A program made the position numbers and the translations under genes. Shown in pieces: positions 42,388 to 51,720 of a stretch of 64,000 nt of DNA. The notes beneath the pieces were generated by a model. It worked only from the letters and a program-made list of their open reading frames with translations. It had not been told where the DNA came from and made no database searches. The number at the start of each line of letters is the position of its first letter. Within the stretch, counting starts at the first letter, position 1. This DNA comes from Gammaproteobacteria bacterium (lineage in GTDB: Bacteria; Pseudomonadota; Gammaproteobacteria; HK1): contig WLWT01000003.1 in assembly GCA_012103455.1 (NCBI GenBank), positions 372,001 to 436,000 on the forward strand, written 5' to 3'.

Positions 42388-42683
42388 GACCGCCGCTATG
42401 CGTGGCGTCATCATCACCGATGACGGACGGCCCAGCGATCAGCATGACATTGATGCCATCGCCTTGGAAGAAGACACGGCACTTACTTCTTAAGCGCAGA
42501 TAATTTTTCTCAGAGATATGATCTCAATATGATGTATTTAATCAGCTAAATCAAATCCTACTGCTGTCCCATAAACTTTTGAATGAGATTAGAATTAAAG
42601 ACTATTCCCCGCTGATTTGTTAAAATAGAGGTTCAGAATATGTTTAAATATCAATAAGATAATGCTCTTGATCCATAATACTA

Positions 42684-43785
42684 ATTCGGAAAAAAATTAC
42701 CCGACATTAATTCAGAATATATCTGACATGCTTTTCATAGAAAAACCGTTTAATTATTTGCGTATTGTGTTGCAGTGAGTGCAACACCGAACGAGCCAAG
42801 GCCACCCGTTGCTCCTTTGTAGCCACCACTGTCCGCCCAATCCGTTGGCTTTTTACATGATGCCATACTAGCTCATCAGGATTGAGTTCCGGTGAATACG
42901 GCGGTAACCATACTAACGTGAGCTTACCTTGGCTAGTGCGGACAAATTCTTGCACTTTCTTGGCTCGATGAATGGGATGGCCATCAACAATCAAATAGAC
43001 CGATCGTTTGGCGTTGTGCAGCAAACGCCTTAGAAAGTCGATAAAAACGTCCGCGGTTACCCGTGATTCGGTTACCATGAAACGCAGGTGACCCTTCGGC
43101 GAAACGGCTGACAGCCTATTCACGCTAAAGCGCCGACCCGTTTTCGCTACAACTGGCGTATCACCCCGTACCCCCCAAGTGGTACCACGATGATAATCCG
43201 ACCGGATCGTCGATTCGTCGCCAAAATAGACCCGCGCTCGCCGCCTTTTCGCTTCTCGTTGTACTTCAGGCCAAGTTTCTCTTAACCATACCTTAACCTG
43301 ATCAGGGTTTTGCTCGTATGCCTTAAACCCAGGGCGCTGCGCACTCATCCCCAAACGAGACAGGATATTGCCCACTGAGCGCTCACTGACCTCGATGCCA
43401 AATTTATCTTTCAGTCATATCTGAATCATCGAGCGCGTCCACAAGGCATCGTGAAAATCCAATTGCAACGGATTCGTTTTAACTAGTTCACGTAAGCGAT
43501 CCGCATATTCATCGGGACACTTTCTTGGGCGGCCCGTGATCTTGCCGGTGGACAGCGCCTGTTCACCACCTTGCTCATATCTGGATAACCAATCGTCAAT
43601 GCAAGAACGATGAAATCCGAGGGCTTTAATTACTTTTTCAGGGCTTTCACCCGATAATACTTGCGCAACCGCGTGCCTGCGGATGGCTTCTCGCGCGGAA
43701 TGGGGCAGTGAGCGACCGTCTGTCTTTTTCATAGTATCAATATAACACATTTTATTAATTTGTGTCGGGTAATTTTTTTCCGAAG
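42684..43785 (-). mobile_element. IS630-family element A (nested)
   Basis: Bounded by TTCGGAAAAAAATTACCCGA and its exact complement, next to TA dinucleotides on both sides, as expected for IS630 insertion. It is inserted into the 5' part of IS4 A. Confidence 0.85.
42707..43750 (-). pseudogene. IS630-family transposase A (single in-frame UGA)
   Basis: The N-terminal 111 codons (HTH: ALGFHRSCIDDWLSRYEQGG, GRPRKCPDEY) end at a TGA (43415-43417). The frame continues in phase (LKDKFGIEVSERSVGNILSRLG) and carries the catalytic acids in VYFGDESTIRSD, YLIVDGHPIHRA and PPYSPELNPDELVW, to a stop at 42707. The only visible lesion is the one UGA codon, at a position variable in the family, so readthrough would restore a full protein of about 347 residues. 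Confidence 0.8.
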
Positions 43786-44964
43786 TAGTAACAGCGTATT
43801 TTCACAATGACTGAAACTGATTTCCAGACATGAATTTGAAACGCTTGCAAAAAACCATCATAACGGCCGTGCATTGAGGACAATGTCACGCTGGTCACAG
43901 TTTGTGGCGTTGAGTTTTGCCCAACTCGCCGGTCGCTGTAGTTTGCGAGATATTGTCAGCAACCTGGATAAACAACGCCGCAAAAGTTACCATTTGGGTA
44001 TCGCTAATGTCAGCCGAAGTTCTCTGGCTCGTATTAACGAGCAACAGCCTTACCCACTCTACGAAGAATTATTCTGGAAGCAACCGACACGATGTCAAAG
44101 CTTGGCGCTTAAGGATGGGTTTCGCTTTAAAAATAAGCTTTATTCCTTGGATGCATCGACCATCGATTGATGCTTATCACTATTTCCTTGGGCTAAATTT
44201 CCTTGGGCCAAATTTCGTAAGACCAAAGGCGCGGTTAAATGACACGTTGGTCTAGCCCATGATGGTTTTTTACCGACCTTTATGACTATTACCGAAGGCA
44301 AACAACAGGATATTACACAAGGTCGTAGTTTAGAACTGGATGCGGGTTCTATTGTGGTGTTTGATCGTGGCTATACGGACTTCACAGGGTTTAACTTGCT
44401 CAATTCAAAAGGGATTTATTCTGTCACTCGGTTGAAAGCCAATACAAAATACCGGGTTATTTCTCGCAATCAGACGAATAAAGAGCAGGGCACCACCTCA
44501 GATCAGACGCTGGTTTTAACGGACCCTAAAGCCGATACCTGTGCGATTAAATTGCGCCGGATGGGTTATAGTGACTCAGAGATCGGCAAGCATTAGGTCT
44601 ATCTCACCCATCCATTCAAATTGACTGCCAAAACCATCGCGGATATTTATAAGTCGCGTTGGCAAATCGAGTTATTCTTCAAATGTATCAAACAAAATTT
44701 GAAGATTAAGTCATTTGTAGGCACGTCAAAGAATGCTGTCATGACTCAAATAGGGGTCGCTATATGTATGTATTTAATGATTGCTTACCTGAAATTCTGT
44801 GGCCAACTCGATTTAAGCATTCAACCGATCATCAGACTCTTTTCAACTCACTTATTTGAGCGAAGAGACCTCTGGGGACTACTCAAAAAAGACCCTCCAG
44901 ACCCTATTGAAACTCAGGTACAGATACAGTTTACATTCTCATGAAAGTTTATGGGACAGCAGTG

Positions 44965-45237
44965 ATGTTGATGACATCGTTTTCCTGTAGTGCAGCAAAT
45001 ACACTATCGAGTACACCATTTTCCGCCCAGCGATTGGCCCGAGTATAAATGCTGTGCCAATTACCAAACTTTTTCGGCAAACCTCGCCACTTGCAACCGT
45101 GTTCAGCGACATATAAAATGGCGCCCAACACCAGTCAATTGGGTATTTTGACGTTACCTCTTTGAACAGGAAGAAGTTTAACGTGATGCGGTGATTTTCA
45201 TACGCGAAGTCTATCATAATTAGTGTTAACAGGCCCT
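44965..45237 (-). pseudogene. IS5-family transposase N-terminal relic
   Basis: The minus strand encodes LGAILYVAEHGCKWRGLPKKFGNW and RANRWAENGVLDSVFAALQ (split as YVAEHGCKWRGLPKKFGNW), typical of IS5/IS1031 transposases. A frameshift separates it from its start, and IS4 A cuts it off. The outer end GGGCCTGTTAACACTAATT near 45235 resembles an IS5-type terminus. Confidence 0.75.
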
Positions 45238-45329
45238 AGTACCAGACTGTTATTCTCCGTTCGAGTCTGCATTTACTCAGGACAACCTGTCCTGCCATTT
45301 TCTTATTTCCAAACTACAGGATAGCCAAC

Positions 45330-46058
45330 ATGACCAACGTTACCCCCGGCGGAATGATTGCAGTAAAGCACGAGTGGCCTTCAGAGCCAACTTATTGGAA
45401 CGGCCAACAAAAGGGCTTTTACAACCTAGATACCTTTCTCACCATCAACAAAGCACCCACTGGGAAGAGTTACTATTTCTGGGCTCAGCAGTTCTGGTTT
45501 GATGGAGGCGATGGTGGATACATGGGCCTGCAAACCGGTGCCAACCTAGGCGGCAAGGAACAGAAGATCGCCATCTTTTCAATTTGGAAAGCGCTCGATG
45601 CCAAGAAAGGTGATGGTCGTGACGCATTTGCGGGCACCTTTGGTGGCGAGGGCACGGGCTACAGTTGTAAGATCGCTTATGATTGGCAGGAAGGTACAGA
45701 ATATCGCTTGCGTTTGTGGGAGATAGCGGACGCACGCAAGCCCACTGAGCCCGAGTGGTGGGGCGCATGGGTAATGAACATGAAGACCAAACAGGAGACA
45801 TTCATCGGCCAAATCCAGGTTCCAGCCGACTGGAAGTGGATGACTAGTAGCACAAACTTTTTCGTCGAGTATTACTTGAGCGTGTCGGCCTGTGATCAGA
45901 CCCCGTATGCCAAGGCTACATTGCATGCACCGACGCGTGAGAACAGTACTGTCCATCCGACGGGCGCACCAACGCTTGAGACATACGGCAATTGCAAGTC
46001 CGTCGCGAAAGTCACTCTTGGTTCTGGCAACGCAGCAATATGCGAAACGGGCAAGTAA
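45330..46058 (+). CDS. DUF3472 domain protein
   Basis: 242 residues, Trp/Gly/Tyr-rich. It has SYYFWAQQFWFDGGDGGYMG and LGGKEQKIAIFSIWKAL, followed by DWQEGTEYRLRLWEI and WGAWVMNMKTKQETFIGQI, the characteristic DUF3472 pattern, which is a jelly-roll-like extracellular domain. No signal peptide is evident from ATG 45330, which has only a weak ribosome-binding site. The C-terminus has paired cysteines (SACDQT, YGNCKS, AICETG). The function is unknown; a carbohydrate- or surface-binding role would fit the fold. It is a lone cargo gene between IS5 and ISL3 relics. Confidence 0.7.
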   Translation: MTNVTPGGMIAVKHEWPSEPTYWNGQQKGFYNLDTFLTINKAPTGKSYYFWAQQFWFDGGDGGYMGLQTGANLGGKEQKIAIFSIWKALDAKKGDGRDAFAGTFGGEGTGYSCKIAYDWQEGTEYRLRLWEIADARKPTEPEWWGAWVMNMKTKQETFIGQIQVPADWKWMTSSTNFFVEYYLSVSACDQTPYAKATLHAPTRENSTVHPTGAPTLETYGNCKSVAKVTLGSGNAAICETGK

Positions 46059-46084
46059 ACTGCGAGGAAGCTGAATAACAAGTC

Positions 46085-47327
46085 GGGCTCTTCGGCAGAA
46101 TCTGTGGGTGAATTGACCTGTATGTAAGAAGTGATTGGTGCCGATTAGAGGCCGAACTCACCCACCCCCTGCCCACCGCGGCGCGAGTAGGGGCGAGGCT
46201 TGCTGGCCGTGTACAAGGCGTGGATGAGTTGGCCGTGGCGGTATCGAAGCCGGTAGCCTATTGCGCGCAAGGGCAAGCTCTCGTTCCCAAGCTTTGAGAA
46301 GATGGGGTGGCTACAGCCCACCGACTCAGAGCAAAAGAACGAGAGGGAACTGAAGACTCTCTTGAATCAGATCGAAAAGCACCGTTCATTTGTCTATGAC
46401 GAGGTGCGCTGGGTAAAAGGAGCAGCCCGGTTGACGTTGGCAGTGTTGGTTCGCCCCCGCGCCCATTCGCGCGCCCACTGCCCGGGTTGCGGCCGCCGCG
46501 GACCGGGTTATGACCCGCTAGCGCCGCGGCGCTTCGAGCCTGTGCCGCTGTGGGGTATCGCGGTGTTTTTAGTCCATGCGATGCGCCGGGTGAACTGTGC
46601 GGGGTGAAGGTGGAGGCGGTGGCGGGGTGCGAGGGCAAGCACCGGTTCACGACCGGCTACGCTTGGTTTTTGGCCAGATGGGCGAAGCGCTTGCCGGGGC
46701 AGGAAGTGGGCGAGGCGTTTCAAACCCGTTGGGCGCAGGTGTAGCGGTCTGTACCGATGGCGCTGGCGTGGGGCCGAGCGCACCAGAACGTGAGCGGCGT
46801 CAGTGCCATGGGTATCGATGAAATGGCTTGGGCCGGCGAAGCGCGTCAGTTACGCGAACACGGCTATGAGCCGGTGCTCAAGCACAGTCGTTGGTTACTC
46901 CTCAAACGCCCGGAGAATCTCACCGCCAAGGAGCCGCCTAAGCTGGCGCAGTTGTTGCGGTACAACTTACGCGCTGTACGCGCCTACTTGCTCAAGGAAG
47001 ATTTCCAGTTTTTCTGGAGCTATCGCAGCCGCTACTGGGCCGGGCAATTCCTGGACCGCTGGTGCACGTGTACCCTGCGCACAAAGATTGAGCCGATGCA
47101 AGAAAGCCGCCAAAACATTAGGCAAGCATCGTGCGGTGCTACTCAATGGGTTCAAGGCCAAAGGCGAACGTTCTTCCGGTCCGGTGAAGGGTATGAACAC
47201 CCAAGCAAAACTGACCCTCAGAAAAGCCTTTGGCTTTAGGGCGTACGAAGCGATGGAAACAGCCCTATATCACGCACTTGGCAACCTACCCGAGCCGGAA
47301 TTCACCCACAGATTTTGCTGAGGAGGC
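46085..47327 (+). mobile_element. ISL3-family relic
   Basis: Imperfect ends sharing AATCTGTGGGTGAATT in inverted orientation enclose a broken ISL3 transposase. Visible parts are the zinc-ribbon-like HSRAHCPGCGRRGPGYDPL (46302-46607), YAWFLARWAKRLPGQEVGEAF, GIDEMAWAGEARQLREHG and LLKRPENLTAKEPPKLAQLL, then MNTQAKLTLRKAFGFRAYEA at the end, in three frames. A stop follows the zinc motif, and a deletion removes part of the catalytic domain. Inactive. Confidence 0.8.
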
Positions 47328-47621
47328 TTACTTTCTACAGAGAAGCTTTGCCAGTCGATGATGGCGTTTGGTGTGGTCTGCCGGATACTGGTCATATTTG
47401 AACTGGAGTTATCTATAGCAGCATCGCCGGGCGTCTGCGTTGCCACCTTGCGGGTTGGCTAGAGACGCACTGGATAAAGTGAGCAATAAGATGGCCCAAA
47501 GCCAGTGTATTAAACGGATTATTAAACGGATCATATATTCCTCCCTGACGGCGGATGTCCGCTGCAGATGAGTTGCCTATCTTAACTAACTGCGTCCTGC
47601 GCCCTTTTCCTACCGCCTTAT
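47328..47621. other. Intergenic region without recognisable gene
   Basis: No recognisable product. A minus-strand frame of 73 codons (47413-47634) has no known motif. A 12-bp tandem duplication TATTAAACGGAT lies at 47508-47531. Confidence 0.4.
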
Positions 47622-47763
47622 GGGCGCCTGCCAAAAATAGTCATTGTTTCGTGAGTGCAAGGAGGCACCGCGCGCACAACCGCAGTGTATAGGTGATACC
47701 TGAGGATCCGAGCACGGCGCTGACGCCGCAATCGCGGAAAAAGTGCATTTTTAGGAGGGGCCC
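47622..47763 (-). mobile_element. MITE-like element, copy 8
   Basis: Ends GGGCGCCTGCCAAAAAT and ATTTTTAGGAGGGGCCC, flanked on both sides by TTAT, a second example of a 4-bp target duplication. Confidence 0.9.
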
Positions 47764-47772
47764 TTATCAGGA

Positions 47773-47822
47773 TACCCGGACCCCACCCTGATCAGTTTCT
47801 TAGTCAGGGTGGGGTCCGGGTA
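47773..47822. terminator. Strong 19-bp stem hairpin
   Basis: TACCCGGACCCCACCCTGA and its exact reverse complement (47804-47822) flank a 12-nt loop. It sits 10 bp beyond MITE 8 and about 50 bp before the NicX-like gene. It lacks a clear T-tract. It may be a terminator, an attenuator of the downstream gene, or the trace of another element. Confidence 0.5.
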
Positions 47823-47874
47823 CAATCGCCTGGGCAATACAATGGCGGCCGGACGGTAGTCGTGAGGGTAGGCG

Positions 47875-48921
47875 ATGTTGCGCGAGCAGATTGAAGCGAA
47901 GTGGATCGATACTTTTGTAGAGGTGTTTGAGCGGTGTGGCACCACTGCGGGCGATGTCGTTGCCGTGCTCTGCGAGTCTCAAAGCCGGGCGGTCAATGTG
48001 GAGCTGGCGCAGCTTGCCTTGCAGCGTATCGGGGCGCGGATTTTCACCCTGACCATGCCGACCCCGCGCCAGAGCGCGCCGGTGCCCATCCGATCAACCG
48101 GGGCCAGCGATGCTATTCAGAATCTCGCACCGGTGATCGAAGCGTTGAGCCAATCTACCCTGGTGGTGGATTGTACGGTGGAGGGTTTACTCCACGCACG
48201 CGAGCTGCCGGCCATCCTGAGCGCTGGGGCGCGCATCATTATGGTGTCCAACGAGCATCCGGAGATGTTGGAGCGGTTGCGGCCCGATCCTGCGCTCGAA
48301 CCTAAAGTTAAAGCCGGTATACGGGCGCTGCGCGAGGCCAAGACGATGCGGGTGCACTCGCCTGCAGGTACCGATCTCAGTGTCGATCTGACTGGGGCAC
48401 GGGCGGGCGGCGGCTGGGGCTACACCACCCGCCCTGGAACCATGACCCATTGGCCTGGCGGGCTGTGTTTGGCATTGCCGGCGGCGGGCACTGTCAACGG
48501 TACTGTGGTGATGGCACCAGGCGATATAAATCTCACGTTCAAGCGCTATCTGGAATCTCCTATTACCTTGACCATAGAGAACGACTATGTGACCGCCATC
48601 GGCGGCGATGGTTTTGATGCTGCTTTGATGCGCGAGCACTACGCAGCATGGCGCGATGCCGATACCTATGCGGTTTCTCACCTCGGCTGGGGCATGAATC
48701 CCGCCGCCCGGTGGGATGCGCTGACTTTCTATGATCGCACCCAGACCAATGGCACTGAGCAGCGCGCTTTTGCTGGCAACTTTCTCTACTCGACGGGCGC
48801 CAACGAGGTGGCCAACCGTTATGCGCTGGGCCACTTCGATCTGCCCATGAGAGGGTGCACGGTGGAACTGGACGGAGTTGCGCTGGTGCGAGAGGGGGTT
48901 TTGCAAGGGGATTTGGCGTGA
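47875..48921 (+). CDS. NicX/M29-like protein (2,5-dihydroxypyridine dioxygenase family)
   Basis: 348 residues. It begins IEAKWIDTFVEVFERCGTTA and has VVAVLCESQSRAVNVELAQL, and near the C-terminus NRYALGHFDLPMRGC, where His-x-Asp (about residues 320-322) matches the iron ligands of NicX. The family comprises 2,5-dihydroxypyridine 5,6-dioxygenase and M29-like aminopeptidases; the gene context with an acyl-CoA dehydrogenase makes a catabolic enzyme more likely than a peptidase. The last bases overlap the GTG start of the next gene (GTGA). A strong hairpin lies upstream. Confidence 0.7.
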   Translation: MLREQIEAKWIDTFVEVFERCGTTAGDVVAVLCESQSRAVNVELAQLALQRIGARIFTLTMPTPRQSAPVPIRSTGASDAIQNLAPVIEALSQSTLVVDCTVEGLLHARELPAILSAGARIIMVSNEHPEMLERLRPDPALEPKVKAGIRALREAKTMRVHSPAGTDLSVDLTGARAGGGWGYTTRPGTMTHWPGGLCLALPAAGTVNGTVVMAPGDINLTFKRYLESPITLTIENDYVTAIGGDGFDAALMREHYAAWRDADTYAVSHLGWGMNPAARWDALTFYDRTQTNGTEQRAFAGNFLYSTGANEVANRYALGHFDLPMRGCTVELDGVALVREGVLQGDLA

Positions 48922-50138
48922 GCAGTAGGCCCTCGGCTGCGCGCAGAGAAGACCTCATCGAACTGGCCGATTGGCTGGGCCGGGAACGGTTCGCGGCCCG
49001 GGCCAAGGACGTCGATGTACAGGCCCGTTTTCCAACGGAGAATTATGCCGATCTCCATGAGCACGGGTTTCTCGCGCTTTGCATTCCACAGCGCTACGGC
49101 GGCCTGGGCGCCGACTATGAAACCTATTGTCAGGTGGGGCGGCGCTTTGGCCGCCACTGCGGCGCCACCGCGCTCACTTTCAACATGCATACCTGTTCGA
49201 TGATGTGGAGCGGTGAGCTGGCTGACGCTCTGCCCATGACAGATGGGCAGCGCTGCCTGCATGAAGAGCGCCGCGCCGAGCACTATCGGCGGGTGGTGCA
49301 AGAAGGTGCCATCTTCGCCCAGCCTTTCTCCGAAGGCGCCGGCACCGTCACCAATAGCGCCCCCTATGGCAGTACCGTGCGCAAAGTGGACGGTGGTTGG
49401 ATCATGAATGGGCGTAAGGTGTTCGCATCGCTCTCAGGTACCGCCAATTACTACGGCATGTTGTGTACTGAAGAGCGCGGTGATGGTCACCGCCCAAGCC
49501 TGCGCGACACCCAGTACATGGCGGTGCCCGCCGATGCGCAGGGGCTCGAAATCGCCGGTGATTGGGATCCCTTGGGCATGCGCGGCACGGTCTCGCGTAA
49601 TCTGTTGATGAAAGACGTGTTTGTCCCCGATGCCCAGGAGATGATGCCGGCCGGACTCTATATCCACGCGGTTATGGGTTGGCCCCACATGTTCTTCACC
49701 CTGGCCCCTACCTACATGGGCATCGCCGAGGCCGCGTTTGATTTCACCGTGCGCTATCTGCGCGGAGAGGTGGCAGGGGCACCGCCGGTCAAGCGGCGCA
49801 TGTATCCGACCAAACAGATAGCCGTGGCGCAAATGTCGATTCAACTCGAGCAGATGCAGGCCTTGTTTCTTCGCACTATCGCCGAGGCGCGTTTTGAGCC
49901 GGCCAAGAGCGAGCGCTTGCGCGCTTATGCCGCTCAGTACACGGTGATGGAAGGTTGCAATGACATCTGCCGCCTGGCCATCCGTACTTGCGGTGGGCAT
50001 TCCATGTTGAAGTCGTTCCCCCTGGAGCGTATGTACCGGGACAGTCGTTGTGGCGCGTTGATGTTGCCCTGGACCGCGGAGTTGTGTCTGGAGCGAATTG
50101 GCCGCGGCTCTCTTTACGAACCTGGCGAGGAGGACTGA
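48918..50138 (+). CDS. Acyl-CoA dehydrogenase family protein
   Basis: About 406 residues from the GTG at 48918, which overlaps the previous stop by 4 nt; an upstream extension to 48855 is not needed. It has YGGLGADYETYCQVGRRFG, FAQPFSEGAG (substrate/FAD region), GWIMNGRKVFASLSG, GDWDPLGMRGTVSRNLLM (split WDPLGMRGTVS) and, near the C-terminus, YTVMEGCNDICRLAIRTCGG. This fits the acyl-CoA dehydrogenase/monooxygenase superfamily using FAD. The catalytic Glu in the usual late position is not obvious. Translational coupling with the NicX-like gene argues for one pathway. Confidence 0.85.
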   Translation: MSSRPSAARREDLIELADWLGRERFAARAKDVDVQARFPTENYADLHEHGFLALCIPQRYGGLGADYETYCQVGRRFGRHCGATALTFNMHTCSMMWSGELADALPMTDGQRCLHEERRAEHYRRVVQEGAIFAQPFSEGAGTVTNSAPYGSTVRKVDGGWIMNGRKVFASLSGTANYYGMLCTEERGDGHRPSLRDTQYMAVPADAQGLEIAGDWDPLGMRGTVSRNLLMKDVFVPDAQEMMPAGLYIHAVMGWPHMFFTLAPTYMGIAEAAFDFTVRYLRGEVAGAPPVKRRMYPTKQIAVAQMSIQLEQMQALFLRTIAEARFEPAKSERLRAYAAQYTVMEGCNDICRLAIRTCGGHSMLKSFPLERMYRDSRCGALMLPWTAELCLERIGRGSLYEPGEED

Positions 50139-50247
50139 AGCGGTTCGCGCAGCGGCTAATTCCTGTTGCGAATTAAGCTCGCGAGCTTAAATTGTCCAGT
50201 TGTTTGTTTTCAACGAACAGTGTTTACGAGAACAAGTTCCGTTAAAA

Positions 50248-50389
50248 GGGCACCTGCTAAAAATAGTCATTTTTTCGTGAGTGCAAGGAAGCACCGCGCG
50301 CAGAATCGCAGTGTATAGGTCATGCATGAGGATTGGAACACGGCGCTGACGCCGCAATCGCGGAAAAAGTGCATTTTTAGCAGGTGTCC
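50248..50389 (-). mobile_element. MITE-like element, copy 9
   Basis: Ends GGGCACCTGCTAAAAAT and ATTTTTAGCAGGTGTCC, 110 bp after the acyl-CoA dehydrogenase and about 100 bp before the TauD gene. Confidence 0.9.
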
Positions 50390-50485
50390 AGTCCACTAGA
50401 TCAATGGCCCGGGTTCACGTAGTCTTCGGGAAGCACGCAGTCTCCGGCGGGGCGTCCTAGGGGCACAGTGCAAGGGAGCGTAATC

Positions 50486-51388
50486 ATGTCTGTTCAGGTA
50501 ACAGCTATAGCGGATAAATCGTTTGGTGCGATCATCACGGGCATCGATCTGAGTGAGCTTGACCAGGCGGCGTGGCGAGTTGTTGAGGATGCGTTCCATG
50601 AGTTCGCTGCGTTGGTCTTTCCCGCTCAGTTCCTGAGCGAGAAGGCGCAGGTTGCGTTCGGCTTGCGTTTCGGTGAGATCGAGATTCTGCGCGAGAATGC
50701 ACAAGCGGTGCGGATCAGCAACAAGAAACCCGATGGCACGCTGTATCAAGCCGGTGATTTTCGCTTCAAGACGCTACGTGGCAACGAAGGATGGCATATC
50801 GACAGCACCTATATGCCGCTGGCCGCCAAAGCAGGGTTGTTGTCGGCTATTGCGGTGCCGCCAGTAGGTGGGGAAACGGAGTTGGCCGATATGCGGGCGG
50901 GTTACGACTGCTTGGATGAGGCAACCCGGGCCGAGATTGCGAAGCTGTCCGCTTATCACTCCCTGTATGCGTCTCAAGCCAAACTGGGTTATTCGGTGGC
51001 TACCGGTGCTGGCTACGGTTATCACAACAAAGGCGCGCCGTTACGGCCGCTGGTCAAGGTGCATCCGGTAACCGGACGAAAAGCACTTTGTATTGGCCGT
51101 CACGCTTACCGTATTCCCGGTATGGATGACGCGAAAGCGCAGGCGTTGTTGGACGGCTTGTTGCAACGTACCTGTCAAGGGGCGCGGGTATATACCCATC
51201 ACTGGACCGTGGGGGATCTGCTGGTCTGGGACAACCGTTGCGTTTTACATCGCGCGCGGCCGTACGATTTCAATGAGGTGCGGGTGTTGCAAGGGACCCG
51301 CATTGCTGGCGATCCGGCTACGGAGCTTGCCGCCACTGGCCGGGATGAACGGGCCAGTGGATTTGCCCCGTCCTGTTCTAACAGATAG
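50486..51388 (+). CDS. TauD/TfdA family dioxygenase
   Basis: 300 residues from ATG 50486 behind AAGGGAG. It shows TGIDLSELDQAAWRVVEDAF, the metal ligands in NEGWHIDSTYMP (His/Asp near residues 103-105) and VLHRARPYD (His near 254), with VHPVTGRKALCIGRHAYRI between. This is the TauD/TfdA group, which breaks down taurine, aryloxyalkanoates and similar acids with 2-oxoglutarate. A partial second copy lies at 52379. The 80 bp downstream of both copies are also alike and carry a palindromic terminator. Confidence 0.9.
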   Translation: MSVQVTAIADKSFGAIITGIDLSELDQAAWRVVEDAFHEFAALVFPAQFLSEKAQVAFGLRFGEIEILRENAQAVRISNKKPDGTLYQAGDFRFKTLRGNEGWHIDSTYMPLAAKAGLLSAIAVPPVGGETELADMRAGYDCLDEATRAEIAKLSAYHSLYASQAKLGYSVATGAGYGYHNKGAPLRPLVKVHPVTGRKALCIGRHAYRIPGMDDAKAQALLDGLLQRTCQGARVYTHHWTVGDLLVWDNRCVLHRARPYDFNEVRVLQGTRIAGDPATELAATGRDERASGFAPSCSNR

Positions 51389-51422
51389 CGGTATCTCAGA
51401 TATTGACTGTCCACCATCGCCA

Positions 51423-51444
51423 TACGTCCAGGGCCCTGGACGTA
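51423..51444 (+). terminator. Palindromic terminator after TauD copy 1
   Basis: TACGTCCAGGGCCCTGGACGTA is a perfect 22-bp palindrome followed by CAGGGTTTT, about 35 bp after the stop. It is likely an intrinsic terminator. Confidence 0.6.
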
Positions 51445-51467
51445 CAGGGTTTTGCCGCACTAAAGTC

Positions 51468-51515
51468 GAGTATAAGAACAATAAACGCGCTATTGCGTCT
51501 AATTAACGGCTGAGT
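51468..51515. mobile_element. IS91-type terminal scrap
   Basis: GAGTATAAGAACAATAAACG followed by a CTATTGCGTCT stretch matches the ends at 5239 and 11021. No transposase follows. A shorter scrap of the same end is at 52351-52376, on the other side of the NYN gene. Confidence 0.6.
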
Positions 51516-51720
51516 CAAGTCCACTATCTCAACTCTTATCAGTCAGGATCCGAATCTTACATCCCGATGCTGCCAGCGCTTTCAATGAGCTAATAAAAAT
51601 GACTTATGCACGTCTGAGATCTGAGAAATCTAAATAATCGCGGTATAAGTTAAGCCCTGTGAAGACGTCCTTATCCTACACCCCCTGCCAGTTCAAACAG
51701 GTAATCCCCCGGAGGTTCTG

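Larger units (their letters stand above)
42559..44964 (+). mobile_element. IS4-family element A, interrupted by IS630 A
   Basis: Ends ACTGCTGTCCCATAAACTTTTGAATGAG and the matching AAAGTTTATGGGACAGCAGTG (each within a 28-bp inverted repeat) are those of copies B and C. No matching target duplication is seen. The transposase frame (43874-44944) has the shared TGA at 44168-44170, a 15-bp tandem duplication (44183-44212), and a TAG at 44594-44596 where copies B and C have a tyrosine codon, so it is dead. The N-terminal part is split by the nested IS630. Confidence 0.85.
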
